Positions 18,159 to 27,284 of a DNA stretch of 64,000 bases are shown piece after piece. Every line of letters starts with the position of its first letter. The stretch's first letter is position 1. The notes beneath the pieces are model-generated. The model worked only from the letters and a program-made list of their open reading frames with translations. It had not been told where the DNA came from and made no database searches. The DNA is from Opitutaceae bacterium. GTDB taxonomy: Bacteria; Verrucomicrobiota; Verrucomicrobiia; Opitutales; Opitutaceae. Where the stretch lies: assembly GCA_016711225.1 (NCBI GenBank), contig JADJTK010000012.1:114543-178542 (forward strand), written 5' to 3'. The translations under genes were made by a program, and so were the position numbers.

Positions 18159-19091
18159 ATGGAGCCCCTGACCCGCCGCTCGTTTCTCACTCTCGGTCTA
18201 CGCTTGGCCACCGTCATGGGACTTGGCGCGACGGCCGCCCCCGCGATGGCCGAGGCCCTCGAGCGCATCGTGCGCGGCCGCGCCCCAACCTTGTGGCTGC
18301 AGGGCCAATGCTGCTCGGGTTGCTCGGTCTCCCTGCTCGACTCCGAGCCGCTCGGGCCCGACCAACTGCTCACCCGCCACCTCGCCCTCGCCTTTCATCA
18401 AACCCTTTCCGGCGCCACCGGGCACCAAGCCGTGGAGACGGTCAACCGTACCATCAGCGCCGGCGGCTACATTCTCGTGGTCGAGGGCAGCGTCCCCGCT
18501 GGTATGCCCCACGCCTGCCTTTTCGGGGATGAGCCCTTCGCCGACCAACTCACCCGCGCCGCCCGCGCCGCCAAGGCCGTTGTCGCCGTGGGGATCTGCG
18601 CCACCTCCGGCGGCATTCCCGGGGCCGAAGGTAACGCCACCGGCGCGATCAGCGTGCCAGTATTCCTCAAACAAGCCGGCATTTCGGTGCCGTGCATCTC
18701 CATCCCTGGTTGCCCCGCGCACCCCGACTGGATCGTCGGCACCCTCGCCCACGTGCTACAGTTCGGCCTGCCCCCGCTCGACGACCGCGGCCGGCCCAAG
18801 GCGTTCTTCAGCAAACTGATCCACGATCAGTGTCCCCGTTTCGCCGATTACGAGCGCGAGAACTTCGCCAAGAACTTTGGCGACGACGGCTGCCTGTTCC
18901 GCCTCGGCTGCGCGGGCCCGATCACCAAGGCCGACTGCAACCTCCGCCAGTGGAACGGCGGAACCAATACCTGTATTAAGGCCGGCGCACCCTGCATCGG
19001 CTGCGCCTGGGAGGGCTTCGCCGCCAAACGGGATTTCCCCTTCTACCTCAAAAATGGCCAGCTCCGAAACGAGGGAGGGCTCCCCGCATGA
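18159..19091 (+). CDS. [NiFe]-hydrogenase small subunit, soluble periplasmic type (copy 3)
   Basis: A 310-residue iron-sulfur subunit with a Tat signal (LTRRSFLTLGL, residues 4-14), so the dimer is exported. Proximal cluster motifs are QCCSGCS (Cys52 and Cys55, with an extra Cys51), VGICATSGG and PGCPAHPDW. Distal and medial motifs are IHDQCPRF, GCLFRLGCAGP, ADC and APCIGC. There is no membrane anchor and no cytochrome b gene in the operon, so electrons must leave through another periplasmic partner. The stop codon overlaps the start of a haem-containing chemoreceptor (ATGA at 19088), which is the obvious candidate. Confidence 0.95.
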   Translation: MEPLTRRSFLTLGLRLATVMGLGATAAPAMAEALERIVRGRAPTLWLQGQCCSGCSVSLLDSEPLGPDQLLTRHLALAFHQTLSGATGHQAVETVNRTISAGGYILVVEGSVPAGMPHACLFGDEPFADQLTRAARAAKAVVAVGICATSGGIPGAEGNATGAISVPVFLKQAGISVPCISIPGCPAHPDWIVGTLAHVLQFGLPPLDDRGRPKAFFSKLIHDQCPRFADYERENFAKNFGDDGCLFRLGCAGPITKADCNLRQWNGGTNTCIKAGAPCIGCAWEGFAAKRDFPFYLKNGQLRNEGGLPA

Positions 19092-20789
19092 AACTGCACG
19101 CCAAAATCACCCTCTCGCTGCTTTCGGGCCTGCTGGTAATCGTGCTGCTGGCGCAGACCTTCCAGCAGGTGCGCAGCTCCGGCGCGCTCAAGGAGCAGAC
19201 CGGCGAAGACCTCAAACAGTTGGAAGAACGCGAATGGAAGAGCGCCGAGAATATCGGCCGCACCGTCGAATATGCAGTCGCCGGCTCCCTCGAACGCGGC
19301 GAGATGGTGAAGTTCGAGCGACTCCTCGCCGCCCAGCGCCAAATCGAGGGCCTGCTCGAGTTCTCCCTCTACGACACTGCGGGCACTGCCCGCTACTCTT
19401 CCGATCCCGCGTTGGTGGGCAAACGCCTGCCCGACGATTTGCGCAAGCAGCTCGAGGCCACCCCGCAACGGCTGGCCCGCCGCAGCGCCGATGCCTTCGA
19501 GATCTACCAGCCCCAGAAGGTGGTGGCTGAATGCATCCGCTGCCACACCGGATGGAAGGAAAACACCTACTGCGGCACCACCGCCTTCCGCTTCTCCAGC
19601 GCCGCCCTCGCCCAGGCCGAAGCTCGCTCCGCCGCCTCGCTCGCCGGTCTGCGCCGCGAAGGAATCCTCACCACCGCACTCACCGCGCTCGTGATTGTCG
19701 CCGTCTTTGTCGTACTCGCCCACCGCGTGGTGCGCTGCATGGTCGTCCGTCCCCTCGCCAAGCTCGCCGCCGGCCTCGGCCAAATCGCCACCGGCGACAC
19801 CACCACCCGCATCACGATCGCCTCCCACGACGAAATCGGCGACCTCGCGGCCACCGCCAACCACATGGCCGGATCACTCGATGCCAAAGCCCTTCTGGCC
19901 CACCAGATCGGCGAGGGCGATTTGAGCCAAGAGGTTCACCTCGCATCCGAGCAGGACCGCCTCGGCCTGGCCCTCCAGACGATGGTGACAAATCTGCGCG
20001 ACGTCGTCGCCAACGTGCGCTCCGCCTCCGAAAACGTCGCCTCCGGCAGCGGCCAGCTCACCGGCACCTCGCAGAGCATTTCCGCCGGCTCCTCCGCAGG
20101 CAGCTTCGATCGAACAGGTATCCGCCTCGATCGAGCAGTCTTCCGCCAGTATCGCCCAGAACACCGACAACGCCCGGCGCACCGAAACCATCGCGGTGCA
20201 GGCGGCCGCCGACGCCACCACCGCCGGCCGCTCGGTCGCCCAGACCGTGCACGCGATGAAGGACATCGCCGGCCGCATCGCCATCATCGAGGAGATCGCC
20301 CGCCAAACCGACCTGCTTGCACTCAACGCGGCCATCGAAGCTGCCCGCGCGGGCGAGCACGGCAAAGGCTTCGCGGTCGTCGCCTCCGAGGTGCGCAAGC
20401 TCGCCGAGCGTAGCCGCAGCGCCGCCGCCGAGATTGGAAAGCTCTCCAGTTCGAGCGTCGCGGTGGCCGAGCAGGCCGGCGAACTCATCGACCACCTCGT
20501 GCCCCGTATCCGGGAGACGGCGAAACTGGTCCAGGAAATCGCCAACGCCAGTGCGGAGCAAAACACCGGCGCCGCCCAGGTGAACAAGGCCGTGCAGGAG
20601 CTCGACAAGATCATCCAGCAAAACGCCTCCGCCTCCGAGCAGATGGCCTCCTCGGCCGAAGAGCTCTCTGTCCAGGCCGAGCAACTCCAATCCTCCATCG
20701 CCTTCTTCCGTACCGGCGCGGCCGACGCGACCGGTGCCGCGCCCGAGTGGCTCCGCCGCCCGCGGAACGGGCCCGCCCGACTTCGTTGA
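19088..20789 (+). CDS. Methyl-accepting chemotaxis protein with periplasmic haem c sensor (one frameshift)
   Basis: Translationally coupled to the hydrogenase small subunit. Layout: membrane helix at about 8-23, periplasmic domain at about 30-190 with haem c motif CIRCH (Cys149, Cys152, His153) in a Tll0287/DUF3365-like context, second helix at about 192-212, HAMP at about 212-265, then the signalling domain. Near 20096 the frame shifts by one base. The rest continues with IEQVSASIEQSSASIAQN, the hairpin tip EEIARQTDLLALNAAIEAAR, GKGFAVVASEVRKLAERS and the C-terminal helix, stopping at 20789. Rejoined, it has about 566 residues. DcrA of Desulfovibrio is a known haem c chemoreceptor for redox or oxygen; a link to a hydrogenase is new to me. 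No C-terminal CheR docking pentapeptide is seen. Confidence 0.9.
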
Positions 20790-20823
20790 GCCACCGGGCC
20801 CTCCTGCACGGCCGAGCAGCGCT

Positions 20824-20926
20824 CGTAGCGAAGTTCGCTAGAACTTCGTCGCCTGCCCTCGCAGCGAAGCTCGCCAGTGCGTCGTTCGTCCATTCCCCGT
20901 AGCGAAACTCGGCAGCGTTTCGTCGC
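20824..20926. repeat. Three palindromes of the 'cgtagcgaagttcgc' family
   Basis: Three units of about 27 bases lie in a row, at 20824-20851, 20861-20888 and 20898-20926. Each has the form CGTAGCGAAGTTCGC-n-AGAACTTCGTCG with small changes, and can fold into a hairpin. Similar triplets occur at 27943-28074 and 29191-29297. Confidence 0.8.
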
Positions 20927-20947
20927 GGCCCGGGCCACGGTCCAGTC

Positions 20948-21157
20948 GTGCACACAACCCAATCCGAGACCTACATCGCCATGCGGTTCGCTATCAGCGC
21001 CAAGGTCACCGCGCTCATCCAGGCCGGCAAGAGCCCCGACGAAGCGAAGGCCGCCCAGCCCACAGCCGCCGACAAAGGATGGGGCAAGCTCGGCCTCAAG
21101 CCCGACCTGTTCACCGCGCTGGTGTACAACGGCAGCGTGGCGCCCCCGCGCAAATAG
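20948..21157 (+). CDS. Short orphan reading frame, possible C-terminal gene fragment
   Basis: 69 codons starting at GTG 20948. The part KVTALIQAGKSPDEAKAAQPTA followed by WGKLGLKPDLFTALVY resembles the helical tail found on some metallo-beta-lactamase-fold hydrolases, but the catalytic domain is absent. A remnant is more likely than a working gene. It sits directly after the repeat triplet. Confidence 0.35.
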   Translation: MHTTQSETYIAMRFAISAKVTALIQAGKSPDEAKAAQPTAADKGWGKLGLKPDLFTALVYNGSVAPPRK

Positions 21158-21180
21158 CGGGTCCGAGCACGCCGCGCCGC

Positions 21181-21769
21181 TCACTCGCGGATGGCGGCCG
21201 CTGTCGGCACCACGACCGCAAACCGGTCGCCCAGCGCCGCCAACTCCACGCGTACCACCCCGCCCCGCCCATCGGGCAGATCGCGCGTCGCACACGCCGC
21301 CGCCACCACCGTGCACCGATAGCCGTGATCGAGGGCGGCCCGCACCGTGGCGCTCACGCACATGTGCGTCATGAAACCCACGACAATCAGCTCCTTGCGC
21401 TCCAGCCGTTTCAGTTCCTCGTCGAGCGCCGTGCCGGCAAACGAGTTGGGCAGATTCTTCACCACCACTACCTCGCCCGGCAGCGGTCCCAGTGGGGCGA
21501 GGATCGACCATGGTCCGGGCGCACCCCGGCCGGCCGTGCTGAACCGTGCGAATGACCAGCCGGCGGCCGCGAGACCGGCAACGGCAACCGGCCGCCGCCC
21601 GCTGGGCGTCCACGATAACCAGCACAGCCGTGGACAGCCGGGCCGGCGACCAGCGCGCTCCGGCGAGATCGAGCAGCGTCTTCGGCTCCGCCAAGGCGCC
21701 AGCGGCGGCAAGCGTAGCGGCGGCGGAGACGGCGAGGGTTTTCATGGTCGAGAGAAGCGTGTTCTTCAT
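21181..21769 (-). pseudogene. Secreted isochorismatase-family hydrolase, frame-broken
   Basis: The start at ATG 21769 gives a signal peptide (MKNTLLSTMKTLAVSAAATL) and then the first motif LVIVDAQ with the catalytic Asp. The frame breaks near 21600. The C-terminal half lies in another frame with VVVKNLPNSFAGTALDEEL (catalytic Lys) and FMTHMCVSATVRAALDHGY (catalytic Cys). The middle is shorter than in relatives, so a deletion as well as an indel may be present. Members are cysteine hydrolases acting on amides or isochorismate; the substrate here is unknown. It is divergent from the LysR gene. Confidence 0.7.
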
Positions 21770-21866
21770 GGATCGATGTGCCGGGAGTTTACCGACACGG
21801 CGGCGTTCCTCCCAATGCCGTGTTTTTCGCTTTCGCTGCCTTTCGGTAATGTCTCAGCCTCGCGCC

Positions 21867-22743
21867 ATGGAGCTGCGCCATCTCCGCTATTTCGCCGCCG
21901 TGGCGGAAACCCTGCATTTCTCGCGCGCCGCCGCGCGCCTGCACCTCACCCAGCCCGCCTTGAGCCGCCAGATCCGCGATCTCGAGTCCGAACTGCGCAC
22001 CGCACTGCTCCTCCGCCATGGAACAGCGACTACGCTCACCCCGGCCGGAGCGGCGTTCCTTCCCCGGGCCCGGGAGATCCTGGCGGCCTCCGACCGGGCC
22101 ATCGCCGAGGCCCGCGCCGCCGGCCGCCAGCTGCGCCTCGGCCACTATGGCACCCTCTGGCTCGACCATTTCGCCCGGCCCTGCGCGCCTTCGCCCGCAA
22201 CCATCCCGAGGTGGACCTCCATACCGAGGAACGCTCGGCCGCCGACCTTGTCGACGGGTTGCGCCGCGGCGAACTCGACTTCGCACTGCTTGGCCCCACC
22301 AACGCCGCGCTTCAGCGGGAGTTCGTCACCCGCAGAATCGCCCAGGTGCCCGCCGTCATCGCCGTTGGCTCGGCCAACCCGCTCGCCAAAAAGCGCCGGC
22401 TCGCACTGGGCGATCTCGCCACCGCCGACTGGATCGCCTGGGACGAAGCCTCATTCCCCGGCCAAGCGGACCTGCTGGCCCACGCTGCCGCCGGAGCCGG
22501 ATTCCGTCCGCGCCTCGTCGGCAGTGTCGATGGCGTGAGCTCGATGTTCCTGCGGGTTTCGACCAGCAACGCCATCGGCTACGTGCTTCCCATGTCCAGA
22601 AACTGCCGCACTCCGGGGTGGCCTTCGCGGCACTTCAACCGCCCGGTCTGGTCATCGAGATGCACGCCGCCTGGCTTCACCGCACCGACGACCGCCTCAT
22701 CGCCCTGGCGGAGCAACTCGCGAAAGCTTCGCCCCTGCGCTGA
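21867..22743 (+). CDS. LysR-family transcriptional regulator (two frameshifts)
   Basis: The helix-turn-helix starts at ATG 21867: MELRHLRYFAAVAETLHF, then RAAARLHLTQPALSRQIRDL. The effector domain follows in a second frame (VDLHTEERSAADLVDGLRRG, DWIAWDEASFPGQ), and the end in a third (VIEMHAAWLHRTDDRL), stopping at 22743. Breaks are near 22165 and 22605. Rejoined, it has about 292 residues, the usual LysR length. Divergent orientation to the isochorismatase-like gene suggests that it controls that gene, as is common for LysR proteins. Confidence 0.85.
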
Positions 22744-22795
22744 CTCTCCGGCGCGCCCGCCGAACCGTTTTCCAGTCCTTCGCCGCCAACCGCCC

Positions 22796-23907
22796 ATGTC
22801 CTTCTTCGTCATCGTCCTCAGTATCTGGTCACTGCTGAACGCCTACGTCGGCTGGCGGCTCGCCGGAGTGCCGTGGGTGGCCGCGCACCTGCCGCCGCGA
22901 GCACTGGGCCCGCTGCTGGTTTTGCTCTGGCTGAGCTTTCCCACCGCCCGCCTGCTCCTGGCCAAGAGGCTGGACGCCCTCGCCCTTCCGCTGGAAGGCG
23001 TCGGCGCCACTTGGATCGGCGTGCTCTTCCTGCTGTTTGTCTCCCTGCTCGCGGCCGATGTCCTCACCCTCGGCGGTTGGCTGCTGCCGCGTCTCGCCCC
23101 GCAGATCCGCGGCTGGGCCGCGCTGGCGGGCCTGGTGCTGGCCCTCGTCGCCCTCATCCAGGGCCAGCGCCCGCCGGTGGTTGTCGAATACGAGGTGAGT
23201 CTCCCCGGCCTGCCGCCCGAGCGTGACGGCCTCACCCTCGTGGCCCTCTCCGACCTGCACATCGGCTCCGTGATCGGCGAACGCTGGCTAAGCGCACGGA
23301 TCGCGCAAGTGGACGCACTGCACCCGGACCTCGTCGTGCTGGTCGGCGATCTGGTCGATTCGGACCACGACCGAGCCGAGCCCGTACGCGCCACCCTACA
23401 ACGGCTGCGCGCGCCCCTCGGCGTCTACGCCGTGCTAGCAACCACGACGTCTATGCCGGCGCCGACCACTGCGCCCGTCTCGTCGAGTCCGCCGGCATCA
23501 CCGTGCTGCGCAACCGCACCGTCCAACCCGCCCCAGGGTTGCACCTCGCCGGCATCGACGACCCGGCCACCTTGGGCCGGCCCGCCAGCGGCGACCACCG
23601 CCTCGCCACCGCCCTTGCCGCCCCGCGTTCTGGCGCCACCGTCCTGCTCGCCCACACCCCTGACCGGCACACCGCAGAGGCCGCTTCTGGGGCGGGCATT
23701 GGGCTCATGCTCAGCGGCCACACCCATGGCGGTCAGATCTGGCCCTTCAGCGAGCTCGTGCGCCGTCGGTATCCGCTCTTCATCGGCCGCTACGACGTGG
23801 CCGGGATGACGGTGCTGGTTGGCCGCGGCACCGGCACTTGGGGCCCGCGGATGCGGCTCTGGCGGCCGGGCGAGATCCTGTGCCTGCGGCTGCGCTCGTC
23901 GAAATAG
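22796..23907 (+). CDS. Membrane-anchored metallophosphoesterase (YaeI/YkuE type, one frameshift)
   Basis: An N-terminal half with four hydrophobic helices (about 1-130) precedes a calcineurin-like phosphoesterase domain: SDLHIGS, VLVGDLVDSDHD, the GNHD block broken by a missing G near 23441 (GCTAGCAACCACGAC instead of GCTAGGCAAC), then LLAHTPDRHT, and LSGHTHGGQIWPF with the last metal ligands. Rejoined, it has about 370 residues. Relatives with this layout hydrolyse phosphodiesters or lipid-linked phosphates near the membrane. It stops 240 bases before convergent ilvC. Confidence 0.85.
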
Positions 23908-24033
23908 GGCGAGGGACATGGGCCGGCAGCCGCGGACGCTGACCTCGATCCGGCATTCGTCACTTTCTGAGCGCGACTTGGGAAGGTCGCCCGCTTGACG
24001 GAAACCGCGCCCGCCCCACCCCAGGGATTTCAC

Positions 24034-24064
24034 AAAAAAGGCGCGGCGAAAATTCGCCGCGCCT
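24034..24064 (-). terminator. Rho-independent terminator of ilvC
   Basis: Read on the minus strand, AGGCGCGGCGA-attt-TCGCCGCGCCT is followed directly by TTTTTT. It lies 85 bases after the ilvC stop. Confidence 0.9.
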
Positions 24065-24148
24065 CAAGGGAATTGGTCTGGGTACGAAGCGAGCTTCGAG
24101 TCGGCTCAGAAACGAGATCCGGCCCTACTCACTACTCGCGACGGCGGA

Positions 24149-25174
24149 TCAGTACGAAGCCGCGACACCCTTGATGTTCTTCTTGGCCATCCAGGGCATC
24201 ATGCCGCGCAGGTAGGTGCCGGTCTTCTCGATCGGGTGCTTGGCCCCGTCGTTGAGCAGCTTGTTGTAGTTCTTCAAGCCGCCCTTGTATTCCTTCACCC
24301 ACTCCTTCACGAACTGGCCGGACTGGATCTCCTTGAGGATCTTCTTCATCTCCTTCTTCGTATCCTTGTTGATCACGCGCGGGCCGCGGGTGATGTCGCC
24401 GTACTTGGCGGTCTCGGAGATCGAGAAGCGCATGCCGGCGATGCCGGACTCGTACATGAGGTCGCAGATGAGCTTCAGCTCATGGAGACACTCGAAGTAG
24501 GCCATCTCGGGCTGGTAACCGGCCTCGACGAGGGTCTCAAAACCGGCCTGGACGAGGGCGCTGGCGCCGCCGCAGAGCACGGCCTGCTCGCCGAAGAGAT
24601 CGGTCTCGCACTCTTCCTTGAAGGTGGTCTCGAGCACGCCGGCGCGGGTCGAGCCAATGCCCTTGGCCCAGGCGAGGGCGAGCTTCTTGGCCTTCTTGGA
24701 CTTGTCCTGCGCCACGGCGATAAGGGCGGGCATGCCCTTCCCTTCGACGTAGAGGCGGCGGACCATGTGGCCCGGGCCCTTCGGCGCGACCATGATGCAA
24801 TCAACGTCGGCCGGCAGCTTGATCAGGCCGAAGTGGATCGCCAGGCCGTGGGAGAACAGGAGGGCCTTGCCCTTGGTCAGGTTGGGGGCGATGTCCTTCG
24901 TGTAGACATCGGCCTGCTTCATGTCGGGCAAGCCGACCATGATGACGTCGGCGCGGCGCACGGCCTCGGCGGTGTCGAGCACCTCGAACCCGTGCTGCTC
25001 GGCGACGGCGCGCGACTTCGAGCCCGGATACAGGCCGATGACGACCTTGCAGCCGCTGTCCTTGAGGTTCAGCGCATGGGCATGGCCCTGGGACCCGTAG
25101 CCGAGGATGGCGAGGGTCTTGTTCTTGAAGAGGCCGAGATCGGCGGAGGCGTCGGTGTAGACTTTGGCGGGCAT
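24149..25174 (-). CDS. ilvC: Ketol-acid reductoisomerase
   Basis: A 341-residue class I enzyme that converts acetolactate or acetohydroxybutyrate to the dihydroxy acid with NAD(P)H and Mg2+, the second common step of valine, leucine and isoleucine synthesis. The nucleotide fold has GYGSQGHAHALNLKDSG; the phosphate-binding loop that follows contains LYPGSKSRA. Metal-binding acids lie in TDLFGEQAVLCGG and the helical C-terminal domain in FECLHELKLICDLMYE. The gene follows ilvN by 166 bases on the same strand and ends at a strong terminator. Confidence 0.97.
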   Translation of the reverse strand: MPAKVYTDASADLGLFKNKTLAILGYGSQGHAHALNLKDSGCKVVIGLYPGSKSRAVAEQHGFEVLDTAEAVRRADVIMVGLPDMKQADVYTKDIAPNLTKGKALLFSHGLAIHFGLIKLPADVDCIMVAPKGPGHMVRRLYVEGKGMPALIAVAQDKSKKAKKLALAWAKGIGSTRAGVLETTFKEECETDLFGEQAVLCGGASALVQAGFETLVEAGYQPEMAYFECLHELKLICDLMYESGIAGMRFSISETAKYGDITRGPRVINKDTKKEMKKILKEIQSGQFVKEWVKEYKGGLKNYNKLLNDGAKHPIEKTGTYLRGMMPWMAKKNIKGVAASY

Positions 25175-25275
25175 GGTGAAAGGACGGACGGGTTTAGGGT
25201 TTTGAGTTTAAGTTGAAAATGGAAGTTGAGACGGCGGGGCCAAACGGAATCCCAAGGGAAAGGGAAGCGTAGGTA

Positions 25276-25314
25276 GGAAGTTGAAGTGGATTTGTCCCCT
25301 AGACTTCAACTTCC
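25276..25314. repeat. 12-bp perfect inverted repeat between ilvN and ilvC
   Basis: GGAAGTTGAAGT (25276-25287) and ACTTCAACTTCC (25303-25314) are separated by 15 bases. Further 'gaagttga' copies lie nearby at 25216-25230. The hairpin could slow or process the ilvN-ilvC transcript, but there is no U-run, so it is not a classical terminator. Confidence 0.75.
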
Positions 25315-25340
25315 AACTTCAGCTCGCGCCCCGCGAGGCG

Positions 25341-25811
25341 TCAGCGGCTCAGCGCCAGTTTGCCGGTGCGGGCGAGATCGATGATGCCGAACTGTGCGAG
25401 CAGATCGAGGAAGGCAGTGGTCTTGCTGTCGTCGCCGGTGATCTCGATGATCACGTTGTCCTTGGCCACATTGATGATCTTGGCGCGGAAGATGTCGCAG
25501 ATCTGGAGGATCTCCGAGCGGCTCTGGCCATCGGCCTTCACCTTCACCAAGATGAGCTCACGCTCGACGGCCTGGCCGGCGCGGAAATCGGTGACCTCGA
25601 CGACGTTGATCAGCTTGCGCAGCTGCTTGGTGATCTGGTCGAGGGTCTCGTCGTCGCCGCGCACGATGGTGGTGATGCGCGAGAGCGCCGGATCGTGGGT
25701 GGGCGCGACGTTGAGCGAATCGATGTTGTAGCCGCGACCGCTGAACATGCCGGCCACGCGAGCTAGGACGCCGAACTTGTTTTCAACGAGAGCGGAGAGC
25801 GTGTGGCGCAT
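25341..25811 (-). CDS. ilvN: Acetolactate synthase small (regulatory) subunit
   Basis: A 156-residue regulatory subunit with an N-terminal ACT domain (MRHTLSALVENKFGVLARVAGMF at the start, then GYNIDSLNVAPTHD) that binds valine, and a C-terminal domain to about residue 150. The family length is normal. The catalytic subunit ilvB is not adjacent. The ATG at 25811 gives the conserved start; the frame upstream runs through tRNA-Val and is not coding. Confidence 0.95.
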   Translation of the reverse strand: MRHTLSALVENKFGVLARVAGMFSGRGYNIDSLNVAPTHDPALSRITTIVRGDDETLDQITKQLRKLINVVEVTDFRAGQAVERELILVKVKADGQSRSEILQICDIFRAKIINVAKDNVIIEITGDDSKTTAFLDLLAQFGIIDLARTGKLALSR

Positions 25812-25914
25812 GGGAGTTAGGGAAAGGGGAAGGTGGTGACGATCCGGCGGCGCGTACGATTGAATCCAAGCGGAAAGGAACTGGCCACCCCGGCCCGCGC
25901 AGGCGGGCGAAGGA

Positions 25915-25991
25915 TGGTGGACGGCGAGGGACTTGAACCCACGACCCCCTCGGTGTAAGCGAGATGCTCTAACCAACTGAGCTAGCCGTCC
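25915..25991 (-). tRNA. tRNA-Val (anticodon TAC)
   Basis: A full cloverleaf on the minus strand: acceptor GGACGGC with GCCGTCC, D-loop AGCTCAGTTGGTTAGAGC, anticodon loop CTTACAC and T-arm GTGGGTTCAAGTCCC. The CCA end is encoded (77 bases including ACCA). It lies 103 bases upstream of ilvN, a valine-pathway gene. No integrase or duplicated tRNA end was seen. Confidence 0.97.
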
Positions 25992-26120
25992 GACGAAGAT
26001 GCCGACTAAAGGCTGAACTGACGGGTGGCGGCAAGGCTTTTGCCACGGCCGCGCCCGGGAGCTGATCGATTCCGACAATTTCCAACGGGGAGGCGCGCCA
26101 CGCCCGCCCTCAGCATGCCC

Positions 26121-26236
26121 GGTGGGGCGGGCTTCACGCCCGCCGGTTCGTTCACCATGGCATGGCGGGCATTAAGCCCGCTGTAGGCCAGGGCGGAGAC
26201 CTGGCCAGAGAGCGAACAGGCCAGGCGCAGTGGCCT
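26121..26236. repeat. Two REP-like palindromes before asd's 3' end
   Basis: First, GGTGGGGCGGGCTTCACGCC..CATGGCGGGCATTAAGCCCGC (26121-26181) is an imperfect copy of the repeat found inside hypF. Immediately after it, TGTAGGCCAGGGCGGAGACC..GGCCAGGCGCAGTGGCCTACA (26181-26236) is a member of the GTAGGCC family. Two different families lie end to end. Confidence 0.8.
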
Positions 26237-26252
26237 ACATTCCACCGCCGCC

Positions 26253-27284
26253 TCAGGCGGTCGGCACGCGCAACAGGCCGCGAGCGATGAGGGTCTCGGC
26301 CACCTGGATGGCGTTGAGGGCGGCGCCCTTCCAGAGGTTGTCGCCGCTCACCCAGAACGAGAGACCGTTGTCGAAGGCCGTGTCCTTGCGGATGCGGCCG
26401 ACGCCGCACTTCACCTTGCGGGTGAAATCCAGCGGGGTCGGATAGAGGCGCTTAGACGGATCGTCGACCAGCTCGGCGCCGGGGAAGGCGGCCACGGCGG
26501 CGCGAGCCTGCTCGACATCGACCGGGCGCTCGAACTCGGCGGAGACGGAGACCGAGTGCGCCTGCACCACCGGCACGCGCACGCAAGTGGCGGAGACGCG
26601 CAGATCGGGCAAGCCCATGATCTTGCGGCTCTCCAGCATCATCTTGTTCTCTTCGCCGGTGTAGAGGTCCGGGCCGAAGGTGTCCACCTGCGGGATGCAG
26701 TTGAAGGCGATCTGGTACGGATAGACCTTCTTGATGATCGGCGCGCCGGTCTGGAGCGCCTTGACCTGCGAGGCCAGCTCGCGGATCGCCTCGGCTCCGG
26801 TTCCGGAGACCGACTGGAAAGTGGAGATGATCACGCGCTTGACGCCAAAAGCCTGATGCAACGGCCACAGGCCCATCAGGGTCACGGCGGTCGAGCAGTT
26901 CGGATTGGCGATGATGCCCTTGTGGCGGGCCAGATCGTGGGCGTTGATCTCGGGCACCACCAGCGGGATGTCCGCCTCCATGCGCAGGGCCGAGCTCTTG
27001 TCGATCACCACGCAACCGGCCGCAACCGCGTCCTTGGCAAAGGCGCGAGTCACCGAGCCACCCGCGGCGAAGAAGCACAGGTCGAGTCCTTCGAAGGCGC
27101 CGAGCTTGGCCTCCATCACCGTGAGTTTGCGGCCGAGCATCTCGACGGATTTGCCCGCGGAGCGCGCCGAGGCGAGCAAACGCAGCTCGCCGATGGGGAA
27201 TGCCCGCATCTCGAGCAACCGGATCAACTCTTGACCGACGGCGCCAGTGGCCCCGACGATGCCGACATTGTAAGCCTTATTCAT
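26253..27284 (-). CDS. asd: Aspartate-semialdehyde dehydrogenase
   Basis: A 343-residue enzyme that reduces aspartyl phosphate to aspartate semialdehyde for lysine, threonine, methionine and diaminopimelate synthesis. NADP fold: VGIVGATGAVGQELIRLLE at residues 7-25. The catalytic cysteine is in NPNCSTAV, and the active-site QSVSGTGAEA and the catalytic His region RVPVVQAHS are present. Its ATG overlaps the start of the divergent L,D-transpeptidase, so promoters must lie inside the neighbouring coding sequences or start sites must differ. Confidence 0.97.
   Translation of the reverse strand: MNKAYNVGIVGATGAVGQELIRLLEMRAFPIGELRLLASARSAGKSVEMLGRKLTVMEAKLGAFEGLDLCFFAAGGSVTRAFAKDAVAAGCVVIDKSSALRMEADIPLVVPEINAHDLARHKGIIANPNCSTAVTLMGLWPLHQAFGVKRVIISTFQSVSGTGAEAIRELASQVKALQTGAPIIKKVYPYQIAFNCIPQVDTFGPDLYTGEENKMMLESRKIMGLPDLRVSATCVRVPVVQAHSVSVSAEFERPVDVEQARAAVAAFPGAELVDDPSKRLYPTPLDFTRKVKCGVGRIRKDTAFDNGLSFWVSGDNLWKGAALNAIQVAETLIARGLLRVPTA

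Noticed and set aside
16623..19091. Copy 3 hydrogenase considered as a classic regulatory (group 2b) H2 sensor
   Set aside because: The small subunit has a clear Tat signal and the large subunit has group 1-like motifs, so it is exported; group 2b sensors are cytoplasmic.
20824..20926. Palindrome triplet considered as integron attC sites
   Set aside because: No integrase, no conserved GTTRRRY-type ends, and the genes between copies are not cassette-like in orientation.
25915..25991. tRNA-Val considered as an integration site
   Set aside because: No integrase and no second copy of the tRNA 3' end nearby; the flanks are ordinary amino-acid synthesis genes.
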